A stretch of 64,000 bases of DNA, from positions 1 through 64,000 of the forward strand of contig CANEON010000002.1 in assembly GCA_947429165.1 (NCBI GenBank), read 5' to 3'. This DNA comes from an uncultured Mycoplasmataceae bacterium. Its GTDB lineage: Bacteria > Bacillota_I > Bacilli_A > Mycoplasmatales > Mycoplasmoidaceae. The position numbers and the translations under genes are program-made. The notes under the pieces are model-generated. The model made no database searches, was not told where the DNA came from, and saw only the letters and a list, made by a program, of their open reading frames with translations. Position 1 is the stretch's first letter, and each line of letters opens with the position of its first letter. Below, one piece after another: positions 1 to 11,232 of the stretch.

Positions 1-1270
1 TGTATACTGTCCAATAGTCCTCACGATCTACCTTCATCCTGTATACAACGCTCGTCTACCACTACTTACGTAGTCCATAGCTTCGGTTATAAACTTAAGC
101 CCCGTTGAATCTTCGGCGCAGAGCGTCTCGACAAGTGAGCTGTTACGCACTCTTTAAACGATGGCTGCTTCTAAGCCAACATCCTTGGTGTCTGAGATAC
201 TCAACATCCTTTTCCACTTAGTTTATATTTGGGACCTTAGCTAATGATCTGGGCTCTTTCCCTCACGACTATGAAGCTTATCCCCCACAGTCTGACTGCT
301 AGAGTAAAACATATGGTATTCAGAGTTTAATTGAAATCAGTACGTCAAGGTGACGCCATCAATCAGTCAGCGCTTTACCCCCACATGTTCATAATCTAAC
401 GCTAATCCTAAAATTATATCGACGAGAACCAGCTATCACGGAATTCGATTGGAATTTCACCGCTAGTCACGAGTCATCCCCTGTCGTTTCAACGAAAGTG
501 GGTTCGGTCCTCCATTTGATGTTACTCAAACTTCAACCTGCTCATAACTAGATCATCCCGTTTCGGGTCTATTGCTACATACTAAACACCCTATTAAGAT
601 TCGGTTTCCCTATGGCTCCACTTCTACAGCTTAACCTTGCATGCAACAATAACTCGCCGGCTCATACTTCAAAACGCACGCTGTCACACATTAATGTGCT
701 CCAACTCGTTGTAGGCATATGGTTTCAGATTCTATTTCACTCCCATCTCTGGGTTCTTTTCACCTTTCCCTCACGGTACTATTTCGCTATAGGTGACTGA
801 TTTGTATTTAGACTTACCGCATGGTCGCGGTGAATTCCGACAAGATTTCACGTGTCCCGTCGTACTCAGGATCCTACTAGGTATAAAATAGATTTCGCAT
901 ACGGGGCTGTCACCCTTTATTGCGTAGCTTCCCAACTACTTCTGCTATCTATTCTAAGTCCACGTTGTAGTCCTATAACCCCGGATAAATCCGGTTTGGT
1001 CTGTTCCGCTTTCGCTCGCCGCTACTTACGGAATCACGTTGTTTTCTTTTCCTCCAGCTACTGAGATGTTTCACTTCACTGGGTATTGCCTCATTAAACT
1101 ATGAATTCATTTAATGATTGTTAATATCTCTATTAACAGAGTTGCCTCATTAGGTAATTTACGGATTGTAGCCTCTTATCAGCTCCCCGTAACTTTTCGC
1201 AGATTAGCACGACCTTCATCGCCATTCAGTCCCAAGGCATCCACCATAAGCCCTTTGTAACTTATTATGT
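1..1270 (-). rRNA. rrl: 23S ribosomal RNA, 5' part (truncated by window edge)
   Basis: Read on the minus strand this is the 5' region of 23S rRNA: the reverse complement of 1238-1262 gives the usual start with a GGTGGATGCC core. The gene runs off the left edge of the window, so only about 1270 of roughly 2900 nt are present. It follows 16S in the same direction across a spacer of about 280 nt without a tRNA, giving the common 16S-23S order. The exact 5' end is uncertain by several bases. Confidence 0.95.
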
Positions 1271-1383
1271 GATATCCTACATTTTTTAACTATTACTAGT
1301 TTATTATGTTTTGGTTTGATTTTCTCCTTAAATATAGTATTGCTACTATCTTTAAGATTAGAAAGATTGTTGATTTTATAAAA

Positions 1384-1396
1384 TTTTCAAAGAACT
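1384..1396 (-). promoter_or_regulatory. boxA-like antitermination element in rRNA spacer
   Basis: On the minus strand the sequence reads GTTCTTTGAAAA, matching the Bacillus-type rRNA boxA. The same element occurs ahead of 16S at 3078-3090. BoxA RNA is bound by NusB/NusE in rRNA antitermination, and a nusB gene is in this window at 7461-7850. Confidence 0.7.
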
Positions 1397-1421
1397 ATCC
1401 TGAGAAGAAATTCATCCTCTC

Positions 1422-1439
1422 AAAACTAAATAGAATCCG
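1422..1439. repeat. 16S rRNA processing stem, 3' arm
   Basis: AAAACTAAATAGAATCCG here is the exact reverse complement of 3064-3081. The two 18-base arms flank 16S and would pair in the precursor, giving the double-stranded substrate expected for RNase III processing. Confidence 0.8.
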
Positions 1440-1546
1440 ACCATTAATTTCAATGCTTTGATAAATTTATCAATGGGTCAAAGCCAAATTAATGGATTTT
1501 AAAAATGTACACTAAATCTTAAGTGTTAAATAAATTTAACTCCGAA

Positions 1547-3062
<1,516 letters not shown>

Positions 3063-3063
3063 A

Positions 3064-3081
3064 CGGATTCTATTTAGTTTT
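3064..3081. repeat. 16S rRNA processing stem, 5' arm
   Basis: CGGATTCTATTTAGTTTT pairs perfectly over 18 bases with 1422-1439 on the other side of 16S. It lies directly upstream of the 16S 5' end on the minus strand. Confidence 0.8.
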
Positions 3082-3090
3082 CAAAGAACG
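3078..3090 (-). promoter_or_regulatory. boxA-like antitermination element in rRNA leader
   Basis: Minus-strand GTTCTTTGAAAACT just upstream of 16S is the second copy of the boxA-like element. The position between promoter and 16S is the usual one for rRNA antitermination. Confidence 0.7.
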
Positions 3091-3125
3091 ATCCCGCCAC
3101 CTATTTTTTAGGCGACGTAATACAA

Positions 3126-3153
3126 ATTATACACATTTTCAATTTTTTGTCAA
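3126..3153 (-). promoter_or_regulatory. rRNA operon promoter
   Basis: On the minus strand a consensus -35 TTGACA (3148-3153) is followed after 16 nt by a consensus -10 TATAAT (3126-3131). Transcription would start near 3118, about 55 nt before 16S. Perfect hexamers are expected for an rRNA promoter. An alternating CG palindrome lies upstream at 3197-3206. Confidence 0.85.
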
Positions 3154-3299
3154 ACTTTTTTAAAAAAATTTATTTTTTTGTTCAAAAAATTTTTCTACGC
3201 GCGCGTCCTATATATAAATGTAAACAAAAAAAGTGTGAGAAACATTTATTAAAAAAAATATTTTTTAATAAAGAAATAGTGTTAAATAGGAGGTAAAAA

Positions 3300-5603
3300 A
3301 TGAACAAATTTTTAAGAAAAATTTTTTTAAATTTATTTGCTGTTGGAGGTGGTATTTTAACAATTAATTTACCCCAAATAAATTTAAATGAGAATATTGA
3401 TAATTTATTATTAAATGATCAAAACAATCCAACAAACCAAAATATAACGACTACAACTAATCAAATATTAGCTTTTCATGGTAATGGTTGAGATACCAAT
3501 GTTACTGATATGGTTAAATCGGAAGTTAATTTTAAGCAAAGTATTAAAAGAATATTTGCATCTGAATCTCAACCACTAATAAGTGGTAATGATGCAATCA
3601 TTAATGTAGATCAGTTAACAACACCAGATACTTCAACAAATACTGGAAGCTATAGATGGGGGAATGCTAATTATGATACATATCATAGGGTACAAGACTG
3701 GAAGTTTCAATATATTGATAATTTAAAGATTAAGAATCATTCTATAAAAGGATGAGGAATTGATAATGCTGATTTATTTTTAAATAATACTAACACTTGA
3801 CCAAAAGGAACCGATTTCCATTCATTAGTTGGCAAAGTAGTGTTTCAAAACGGTTCAGACCAATCATATGAATATCAAAAAGCAACTGATTTTAACTTAC
3901 ATATAGGTGTTAATAAGAAATTTAATAATAAATCTTTTGATTTTTATAGTATTCCGTATTCTAAATTAAAAGAAGTTCAATATGTTTATGTCTTTGATAA
4001 CTTTGTAAGAAGATATTTGTGGTCTTTGCAAGGAACCGAAACAAAAGATAACTTATCTTTTGTTCAAATTAAAGATAACAATAATATCAAGATCAACAAA
4101 TACAAAATCAAAGACTTGGTTTGTTTTACAAATCCGGACTATCAAAATGGAACCATACAAATTAAATTTAATGAAGAATTTATTAGATTATCACAATACA
4201 CAAGAGTTAAAAATGAAAAAATTAAAGAAGGTAAATTAAATAATTTAAGTATTAGTGCAAAAAACGAATTTATTAATGCAATTGATAATTACAAGGTTTA
4301 CGATGATAATTTCGATTCTTGTTTAGATGATGTTCAGAAAATGACTTCTGTACAACAAATTAAAAAATATTTTGAAGCACAGCAATCGGTTGATGGATTG
4401 TTAGCTAAAAAATATCATTTAAATATAAATGATGATCCATTAGATACAATAAAGTACTTAATTAATTTAATTAGTTTGAAGTTAAATTACCAAATACCTA
4501 GCAAATCAAACCCCGATGTCTTTGAAAATTATCAAATAAATATTTCTAATGAAGAGTTAAAAAACGGTAAGGAGATTAAATTAACTAAAAACTCTAATGG
4601 TGAATACCAAATAAAACTGGTTAATTTGACTTCGAATGAATATATTGACGCTCAAAACTATGTAGCTTCTGATGTTGAATCAAATATTTCAGTGTGTAGT
4701 AACAACATAAATGGAAATGTAAACCAATTTACATTGAAAAAACCATCAATAGTTTCTATTTCATTTAATAATGAAAGTAAGCAAAAGGATTTATATGCAT
4801 ATGATTTAACAAATGAACAAATATTAAGTAAATACATAAATGCTGTTGATGACTATGGGACAAAAAATTCTGGTTTATTATTAGATCAAAATCAATATCA
4901 AATTATTAGAGATGAATTTTTAGGCCAAATATATATTTCTGTAAATTTGAATGGCAGCAATTACCAAACAGTTATTTCTGGTTTTAAGATACCAGACCTC
5001 ACTTCGCTTAAATTTGATGCAAATAAATATTCATCAATGTTGTTATCAAATAATATAAATGACTCTATAGCAAAAGAAATATTGCGCGTCAATAACTTTG
5101 ACCATAACATTATTAAATCTTGCACATTTAAACTTGATGATTCTGATAATAGTTTAGGAGAGGCGACTCTAAAAATTGTTTCATCTGTAAATTCTGATTT
5201 CCTTAATGAATTAAAGGATAAAAAATTCATTATTACAAACTTGTTAAAATATTACATTAAACCAAAAGAAAATATTGAATCGAAAATATTACAAAAACAA
5301 CCAAGCAAAATAACAACTCAGGAATTTTTAATAAATTTTCTTGACTATTCAAAAGAGTTTGTTAATTTGAATAAATTAGAGATCTTTCTAAACCCTGACA
5401 ATAAATTACATTTATTAAAAGCTGAAATAAAATACATTGACTATTTTTCAAAAGAAACAAAAAGTCTTAAGTACAAATTCAACTTTAACAACAGACAAAA
5501 TTTAAATAATTTATGAATAATATCAATAGTGGTTACTGGTGTGTTAATACTTCTAGTCGGAATGTTTTTGTACAAAAAAGACAATTTAAAAAGATCTAAT
5601 TAA
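3300..5603 (+). CDS. large surface-type membrane protein, function unknown
   Basis: A 767-residue protein, start chosen from the AGGAGG Shine-Dalgarno 6 nt upstream of ATG 3300. The N-terminus (MNKFLRKIFLNLFAVGGGILTINL) looks like an uncleaved signal anchor without a lipobox Cys. A C-terminal membrane helix (residues about 740-757) is followed by a short basic tail KKDNLKRSN. In between is a long hydrophilic, Asn-rich region. The topology, anchored at both ends with a large outside domain, suggests a surface protein. The gene contains several in-frame TGA Trp codons. It ends 8 nt inside the converging mtaB. I do not recognise a family; adhesin or lipoprotein-like antigen roles are guesses. 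Confidence 0.75.
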
Positions 5604-6891
5604 TAATTTCTCCAAATAAATTATTACCTACAAGACTTTTTATCTTTACAAGTTTATCTTGTCCGTGTAATTGCTTGCAAGTTTTAACATAAACTTTAAA
5701 AAAATAATTAGAATGGCCTTCTTGAATATTTTTATCTTTAGGTTTTTCAAATAATACATTTACTGTTTTGCTGATAAATTGTTTTAGGTATTTTTTCTTA
5801 ATAGATTCATTAAGTTTTTGAACTTGATCGAATCTATTTTTAATTGTTGTTGAATCAACAATATTTTTATCATGAGAAATTGCAGTAAACTTTCTCATAG
5901 AGAAAGGGAAAATGTGCATATCTGAAAACTTAATCATTTTTAACGACTTAATTGATTCACTAAAATCAGCATCTGTTTCATTGTTAAAACCAACCATATA
6001 GTCTGTTGTAATTGAGACTAATTTATTTTTTTGTCTCATATATTTAACTAAATTATTAAATTCTTTAATTGTGTATTTACGATTCATCAATTTAAGAATT
6101 TTGTTGCTTCCTGATTGCAAACACAAATGGAATTGTTGAACAAATCTTGGATTATTAGAAATCAAATCTATGATTTGCTTATTAATTTGAAAAGGTTCAA
6201 TTGATGATATTCGAATTCTAAAATCACCTTTTAAATTGTTAATCTTTTTTAATAACGAATAAAAGTTACAACCAGACTCATCTAAATATCCTGCAGTATT
6301 GATACCAGTTAAAACGATTTCTTTATACTGAGTCGATAATTCTTTAATTTCATTAATTATTTTTTTATGATCAAGTGATCTTTGCCTTCCTCTTGAAAAA
6401 GGAATGATGCAATAACTGCACATAAAATTGCAGCCATCTTGAATTTTTAAAAACACTCTTGTGTTGTCAATAAAACTTATATTGGTAAATTCTTCGAATT
6501 TATCAAGTTGCATCATTCCTTCAATTTTAATAATTGGTTTTGCTTTGTATTGTTTAATCAAATTTACAACTTGGTTTTTGTATTTATTACCAATAGCTAT
6601 TATTTTTTTATATTGTTTAAAATAGTCAGGGTTTGTCTGACTAAAGCATCCCATAACTACTAATAAAACATTTTTGTTTTCTCTTAATGCTTTATTAATA
6701 AAATACTTTGATTTCGAATCAGCTTTATTTGTAACAGAACAAGTGTTAATAATACAAATATCAGCATCAGATAACTTATTAGTCTTTAATGCGTTGTTCT
6801 TAATTAATTCGGTTGAGATGCAGTTTGTTTCGTATGCATTGCTTCTGCAACCTAAATTGATTGTAAAAAATTTCTTATTTTTTAATTGCAT
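5596..6891 (-). CDS. mtaB: tRNA methylthiotransferase (MtaB/MiaB family)
   Basis: A 431-residue radical-SAM methylthiotransferase. The N-terminal UPF0004 domain carries the three cluster cysteines (LGCRSN, NTCSVTNKA, MGCFSQ). The radical-SAM motif CNFMCSYC (CxxxCxxC) lies near residue 150, and a TRAM-like RNA-binding segment forms the C-terminus. The N-terminal motifs resemble MtaB (2-methylthio of t6A37) more than MiaB. The enzyme would act on tRNA anticodon-loop A37 in the cytoplasm. Its start overlaps the end of the upstream membrane-protein gene by 17 nt, so it is probably translated from the same message as the nusB/efp group. The MtaB versus MiaB choice rests on motif similarity only. 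Confidence 0.88.
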   Translation of the reverse strand: MQLKNKKFFTINLGCRSNAYETNCISTELIKNNALKTNKLSDADICIINTCSVTNKADSKSKYFINKALRENKNVLLVVMGCFSQTNPDYFKQYKKIIAIGNKYKNQVVNLIKQYKAKPIIKIEGMMQLDKFEEFTNISFIDNTRVFLKIQDGCNFMCSYCIIPFSRGRQRSLDHKKIINEIKELSTQYKEIVLTGINTAGYLDESGCNFYSLLKKINNLKGDFRIRISSIEPFQINKQIIDLISNNPRFVQQFHLCLQSGSNKILKLMNRKYTIKEFNNLVKYMRQKNKLVSITTDYMVGFNNETDADFSESIKSLKMIKFSDMHIFPFSMRKFTAISHDKNIVDSTTIKNRFDQVQKLNESIKKKYLKQFISKTVNVLFEKPKDKNIQEGHSNYFFKVYVKTCKQLHGQDKLVKIKSLVGNNLFGEIIN

Positions 6892-7459
6892 TAGTTAAAC
6901 CAGAAGATGCTTGTGAAGAAGAATCGCTAGATTTTGATTCTTTTTTTTCTTCTGCCTTTGTATCTTTTCCGTGTTTTCTCAAATAAATTGTTAAATCTAT
7001 TTTGTATTTTGCATAACGATATAAACCAATAGCAATTAAAGTTAGAAGTGCAGTAATTACAAAACCGATAATGAAGAATGTGTCAGTTGAAATACTATCT
7101 GAAATTCTATAAAAGAATAAATAGACAATGGCAAAAAAGATTGAAAAAGCAAACACAGCGATACTTCAAAAATAGATTGTGAAAATCTTTTTCGGAACAT
7201 GATATTTTAATAAATTAAAATCTTTGGTGTCAATATATACGAAAGATATTAACAAACAAATTGAAAGTAAAGAACAAATGAGAGAAGGTAAATAATAAAT
7301 TTGTGAAGAGATTGCACTTCTTGTAATTAGTATTCAAGAAATTGCAATTCCTAATAGTAATAAGAAACAAGCACCAATTAATAAATATCATGTTCACGTA
7401 AGTGAAACACCATTATCATCTTCAATATTATTAATTTCTTTATTTTTAATTTCAGCCAT
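6875..7459 (-). CDS. small integral membrane protein, four predicted TM helices
   Basis: A 194-residue protein starting MAEIKNKEI at 7459. Four hydrophobic stretches, arranged as two hairpins, are followed by a charged Lys/Ser-rich cytoplasmic tail (KKESKSSDSSSQASS). TGA Trp codons occur near the start and before residue 103. It sits between nusB (stop 2 nt before its ATG) and mtaB (17-nt overlap), so it is translationally coupled to both. No family is recognised. Confidence 0.75.
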
Positions 7460-7460
7460 A

Positions 7461-7850
7461 TTATTTAATAATTTTATCTAAAATTGCATTTATAAATTTT
7501 TTGTCTTTTGCTTCGCAATATTTCCCAGCAGTAACTAAAGCTTGATCAATAATAATTTTACGATCTAATTTAGAAACTTTAGATTCACAATAAGCAGTAA
7601 TGATAATTGCTTTAGTTACGAAAGGAACTCTATCTCAAGATCAGTTTTGTGAAAGGTGTTGAACAATTAATCCTTTAATATCACTTGCATTCATTGAATA
7701 ATATTCAATGATTTTCATTTGTTCAGCATCAAAAGAAAAATCTTCAAAAGCTGTTTTAACAATATCTTTTGAAGGTTTTTGAGTCATTAATACTTGATAA
7801 ATATAATGAAATACCTCAACACGTTTTTCTCACTGATTCTTGATTGCCAT
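7461..7850 (-). CDS. nusB: transcription antitermination factor NusB
   Basis: A 129-residue all-helical protein; start MAIKNQWEKR at 7850. The C-terminal part (KAIIITAYCES, ALVTAGKYC, KFINAILDKI) matches the conserved NusB pattern A...E......I..NEA...AK.....FINGVLD. NusB binds boxA RNA with NusE (S10) to drive rRNA antitermination, and two boxA-like elements lie in the rRNA operon of this window. The order efp-yqhY-nusB is the one found in Firmicutes and supports the call. It is 1 nt from the upstream gene and 1 nt from the downstream one. Confidence 0.88.
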
Positions 7851-7851
7851 A

Positions 7852-8136
7852 TTAGTTAAAAACTATGATTGAGAAAAAGTTAGTAAGATTTAGTGACGCA
7901 GCAATTCCTCTTTCAAGTCTTCTTTGAAATTTACTAATGTAATCAACATAGTTAACAGAAGAATTATTGTTTTTTAGTTTAATAATGAAAGTTATTAAAC
8001 CTTTAATGTTTTTGTTAAATTCAATGTCTTTAATTTCATAAAAAGACAATGTTTTAGCGATGTTTTTAATAGTATTAAAAATTATTTCCTCAGAAATAGT
8101 AATAGTTCCAACTTTAGTTTGAACAGAATAATCCAT
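7852..8136 (-). CDS. yqhY: Asp23/Gls24 family protein (YqhY-like)
   Basis: A 94-residue protein whose N-terminal half (VGTITISEEIIFNTIKNIA) matches the Asp23/Gls24 opening. In Firmicutes the family member YqhY lies between efp and nusB, exactly as here, and has been linked to lipid metabolism. The ATG overlaps the efp stop codon (TAATG), implying coupled translation. The exact biochemical role is unknown. Confidence 0.75.
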   Translation of the reverse strand: MDYSVQTKVGTITISEEIIFNTIKNIAKTLSFYEIKDIEFNKNIKGLITFIIKLKNNNSSVNYVDYISKFQRRLERGIAASLNLTNFFSIIVFN

Positions 8137-8705
8137 TACTTGTTTTCCCTTCCTGAATATTCTCCAGTTAAAGTATTAATAACAACTTTGTCACCTTTTT
8201 TAATGAATTGAGGAACCTGAATTTCGTATCCAGAAGCTAATCAAGCTTTCTTTTGAACCGATTGAACTGTGTTTCCTTGAACAGCTTCTTCAGCGTCAAC
8301 TACTTCACATACAACTTGATCAGGTAATTGAATTCCTAATAATTCTTCTCCGTATTTTTGAACACGAACTTCAGTGTTTTCATTTAAGAAATTTTTTTCT
8401 CATTCCATTTTTAATTTAGGAATTTCAATTGTTTCATATGTTTCATTATCCATGAAAACAAAGTTATTTCCGTCATCATAAGAAAAAGTCATTTTAGTAG
8501 TCTCAACTGTTGCTTTTTCTAGTTTTTCACCAGTTAAAACTTCAACAGTAATTGAACCTGTTCTTAAATTTTTACATTTACATTTAACAATACCTTCACG
8601 CATAGCAGTTTTGTTAAATGAGTTTTCTAAAACCATGTAAATATTACCATTTCTTAAAAATGTGTTTCCTGATCTTAGATCTTTTGCATGATATATTTCT
8701 GCCAT
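8136..8705 (-). CDS. efp: translation elongation factor P
   Basis: A 189-residue, three-domain EF-P; start [13 protein letters not shown] at 8705. The domain I KNLRTG motif, the domain II region and the C-terminal stretch [25 protein letters not shown] are all typical. EF-P relieves ribosome stalling at polyproline. The domain I loop reads NKTAMREG where most EF-Ps have VKPGKG; by eye alignment the tip lysine that is modified in E. coli or Bacillus is replaced by Met35/Arg36 while the first Lys (32) is kept. It is first in the efp-yqhY-nusB group. Confidence 0.93.
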
Positions 8706-8729
8706 AAATTCTCCTAATATAAATATATA

Positions 8730-10202
8730 TTATATAGTTTCTAATATTTCTTTTAATATTTCGTAAGTTGCTTTAACGCCTTTAAGGTCTGCACACTCTT
8801 CGAATGTGTGAGCATTTTCGATATCTGGACCGATTGAAATTGCAATTATTGAAGGATATTTTTTAACTAATACACCAGCTTCTAAACCACCTTCTGTAAC
8901 AAATATTTGTGGTTTCTTAGAAAACATTTTTTCATAAATTTGTTTAAACAATTTTTCGAGATTGTTTTCTCCAATTGCTGGAGTTCATTCTGGATAATCA
9001 TCAACAATTTTATGTGAGAAATTTGTACCATAAAAAGCAGATAGGATCTTATCTAAGATTCTATGTTTTTCATTGTGATAAAGCGATCTTAATAAAAATT
9101 CGGATTTAATTGTGTTGTTTTCTGTATTAATAATTCCTAAATTATTAGATCCATCTGCAATGTTATATTTTTCATTTAAAGTAATTACTCCATACACAAC
9201 CGAATTGTAGGCGTCTACAAGAGCATTAGATTGATCTTGTTTAATTGGATCTTGTTTTTTATCTATTTGTTCAACGCTAATGTTAATTGTTTTTTCACGT
9301 TCAGAAAATTCTTTTTTAACTTCGTTAAAATTATCAACAATTATTTTTTTAACATTTTCAAAATCTTCTGGTTTTATAGCGATTGTAGCAAAACAATTAC
9401 CAGCTATTGCGTTTTTATATTGGCCACCTTTAATTTCAACTAAAGCAAATTTATGAGTAGAAGATAATGTTTTTAATAAAGAAAACATTAATTTAATAGC
9501 GTTGATGATTTTAAATCTCATCATTACGCCAGAGTGTCCTGAACATCCATCTTTAATAGAAATAGAGATGTGTTGTGTCAATTCGTTAGATTGTTCTCTT
9601 TCAAAAGAATTTGTAATGCAAGTTTCAATACCACCACAGCATCCAACATATAAAGAATCTGTAGATTCACTATCTAAATTGATTAAAAATTTAGATTTCA
9701 AAACTCCAGTAGGAAAATTATTCACACCACCCATAGTAGTTTCTTCGCTTGTAGTAATTAAAGCTTCAATAGGTCCATGTTTAACATCTTTATTTGTAAA
9801 AATATCTAGAACATAAGCTACACCCATGCAATCATCCGCACCAAGACTTGTATCCTTTGTTTTTAATTTATCACCTTCAATAACTAAATCTAATGGATCT
9901 TTTAAGAAATCATGAGTTGAATCTGGTTTTTTTACACAAACCATGTCAGAATGTGCTTGTAAACAAACCATTGGTTTATTTTCAAAACCTGGAGTTGCTT
10001 CTTTGAATGCATATACTGTTCCATCAGGATAAACAATAACTTCTTTAGAAACTGGTCTTAATACATCACCGATGTATTTTCCGATTTCTTGTTCGTTTCC
10101 ACTTCCGTGTGGAATATTAGATAATTTTGCAAAATGTGTTAGAACACCTTTTGGTTCATATTTTGAAAGTAATTCTATATTTTTTTGTTTAATGTCTGAC
10201 AT
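8730..10202 (-). CDS. pepD: M20-family aminoacyl-histidine / cytosolic nonspecific dipeptidase
   Basis: A 490-residue M20 peptidase, close to the 485 residues of E. coli PepD. Zinc and catalytic residues are visible: H84 and D86 in QAHSDMVC, D123 in SLGADDCMG, and E153/E154 in TTSEETTMGG. The segment NIPHGSGNE near residue 30 is typical of the PepD branch. It would hydrolyse dipeptides in the cytoplasm, supplying amino acids to an organism that makes few itself. A 28-bp perfect palindrome containing TATAAT lies just upstream (10212-10239). A TGA Trp codon falls at residue 406. Confidence 0.9.
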
Positions 10203-10211
10203 ATTTACCTC

Positions 10212-10239
10212 TATTAATAATTATATATAATTATTAATA
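10212..10239. repeat. 28-bp perfect AT palindrome upstream of the dipeptidase gene
   Basis: The 14-base half at 10212-10225 is mirrored exactly by 10226-10239. On the minus strand it includes TATAAT and sits about 10 nt ahead of the pepD ATG and just before its Shine-Dalgarno. It could be an operator, a promoter region or an mRNA hairpin. AT richness makes chance palindromes more likely, but 28 bases is long. Confidence 0.55.
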
Positions 10240-10258
10240 TAAACATTACATAAATAAA

Positions 10259-10286
10259 AAAGTTGCCTTTTTGGCAACCTTTTTTT
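10259..10286 (-). terminator. rho-independent terminator after the membrane-protein gene
   Basis: GTTGCC-TTTTT-GGCAAC forms a 6-bp GC-containing stem. On the minus strand it is followed by a run of T. It begins at the stop codon of the gene ending at 10285 and separates it from pepD. Confidence 0.75.
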
Positions 10287-11211
10287 ATGCGTTAACTACA
10301 ACTTTAGTTTGTTTTTTTCTTTTAAATAATTTAACTATCAATCAGCAAATTAATAACAATGTACAAGTTATACCAAGATAGATCACTACATCACGTCTGT
10401 TTGTTTTCTTTTTTAATAGAACCATTTCTTCGTTAGCAACTAAAGAGAAATTGTAGAAATTTTCAATTCTACTATATCTTACATAATTACCTACTAATGC
10501 ACATGCTTGAATTATGAAAGTAATTAATACAGAACTTACACTGATTCAGAACACAATAGCGAATGCTCAATTATTATTTTCATGAATAGGTGTATAAACA
10601 TCACCAAAGTGAGTTGGATACATCGAATAACAAACAATGCAATTAACTAGAAGAGTTAATAAGAATAAAGTGTAAGACAATAGAGACATTCAGTTTACAT
10701 TAATGTAACCCACTCTTAAAGACTTGTAAAGTTTTAAAACGTTAGTAGAAACAACTTTTTCATCTTTAAAGTTGATTGTTTTAGCTTCGTTCTTAAAATT
10801 TAAATACTTAACTAAGTAGACTACAAACAAGCTAATAATTAAACCATAAACTGGTATCAATGATAATAAAGTTCAGTTATTTAAAACCGGACTCATAACA
10901 ATTTCAGCAACGAATCAACTGCAAATAGCAGTAGCAACTGTTAACAAGATTCCTCAAACAACACTCATAATGAAACTGTTGTTAAGTTCTTTCTTGTAGA
11001 AATCAGGGAAGTAAGCATAGTATTGATTGATTGCACTTACTTTCTTAGATTTCTTAGTGTTTTGTTCTTGATGAAATGTTTCAGTTGCAGAGTTTAATTG
11101 AACTTGAACTGAATTCAATGAGTTTGTTTTGTTGATTTGTGAACCAAAACTTAGAATCACATCATTATCATTATTATCTAGTGTAAAAACCTTAGTAGCA
11201 AATTCTTCCAT
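10285..11211 (-). CDS. integral membrane protein, function unknown
   Basis: A 308-residue protein starting MEEFATKVF at 11211. The first 85 residues are hydrophilic; four hydrophobic helices follow (about 85-105, 108-128, 180-200 and 225-250), with another near 285-300 before a basic tail. Many Trp codons are TGA. It follows pncB by 21 nt and ends in a terminator, so it is the last gene of a plsY-pncB-orf unit. No family is recognised; association with NAD precursor or lipid functions is by position only. Confidence 0.72.
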
Positions 11212-11232
11212 ATATTTATGTTATATGTTGAA

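Larger units (their letters stand above)
1271..1546 (-). other. 16S-23S internal transcribed spacer
   Basis: The spacer holds no tRNA. It contains a hairpin at 1441-1496 (CCATTAATTT pairing with AAATTAATGG plus an inner GCTTTGA/TCAAAGC stem). It also contains one arm of the 16S processing stem (1422-1439) and a boxA-like antitermination element on the minus strand (1384-1396). All are transcribed with the rRNA operon. Confidence 0.8.

Noticed and set aside
612-1064. Short plus-strand ORFs across the 23S region
   Set aside because: They lie inside rRNA on the opposite strand and have no protein-like features.
3240-3275. Hairpin TTTATTAAAAAA/TTTTTTAATAAA as a terminator
   Set aside because: Pure A/T stem with no GC pairs and no upstream gene to terminate; likely chance in AT-rich DNA.
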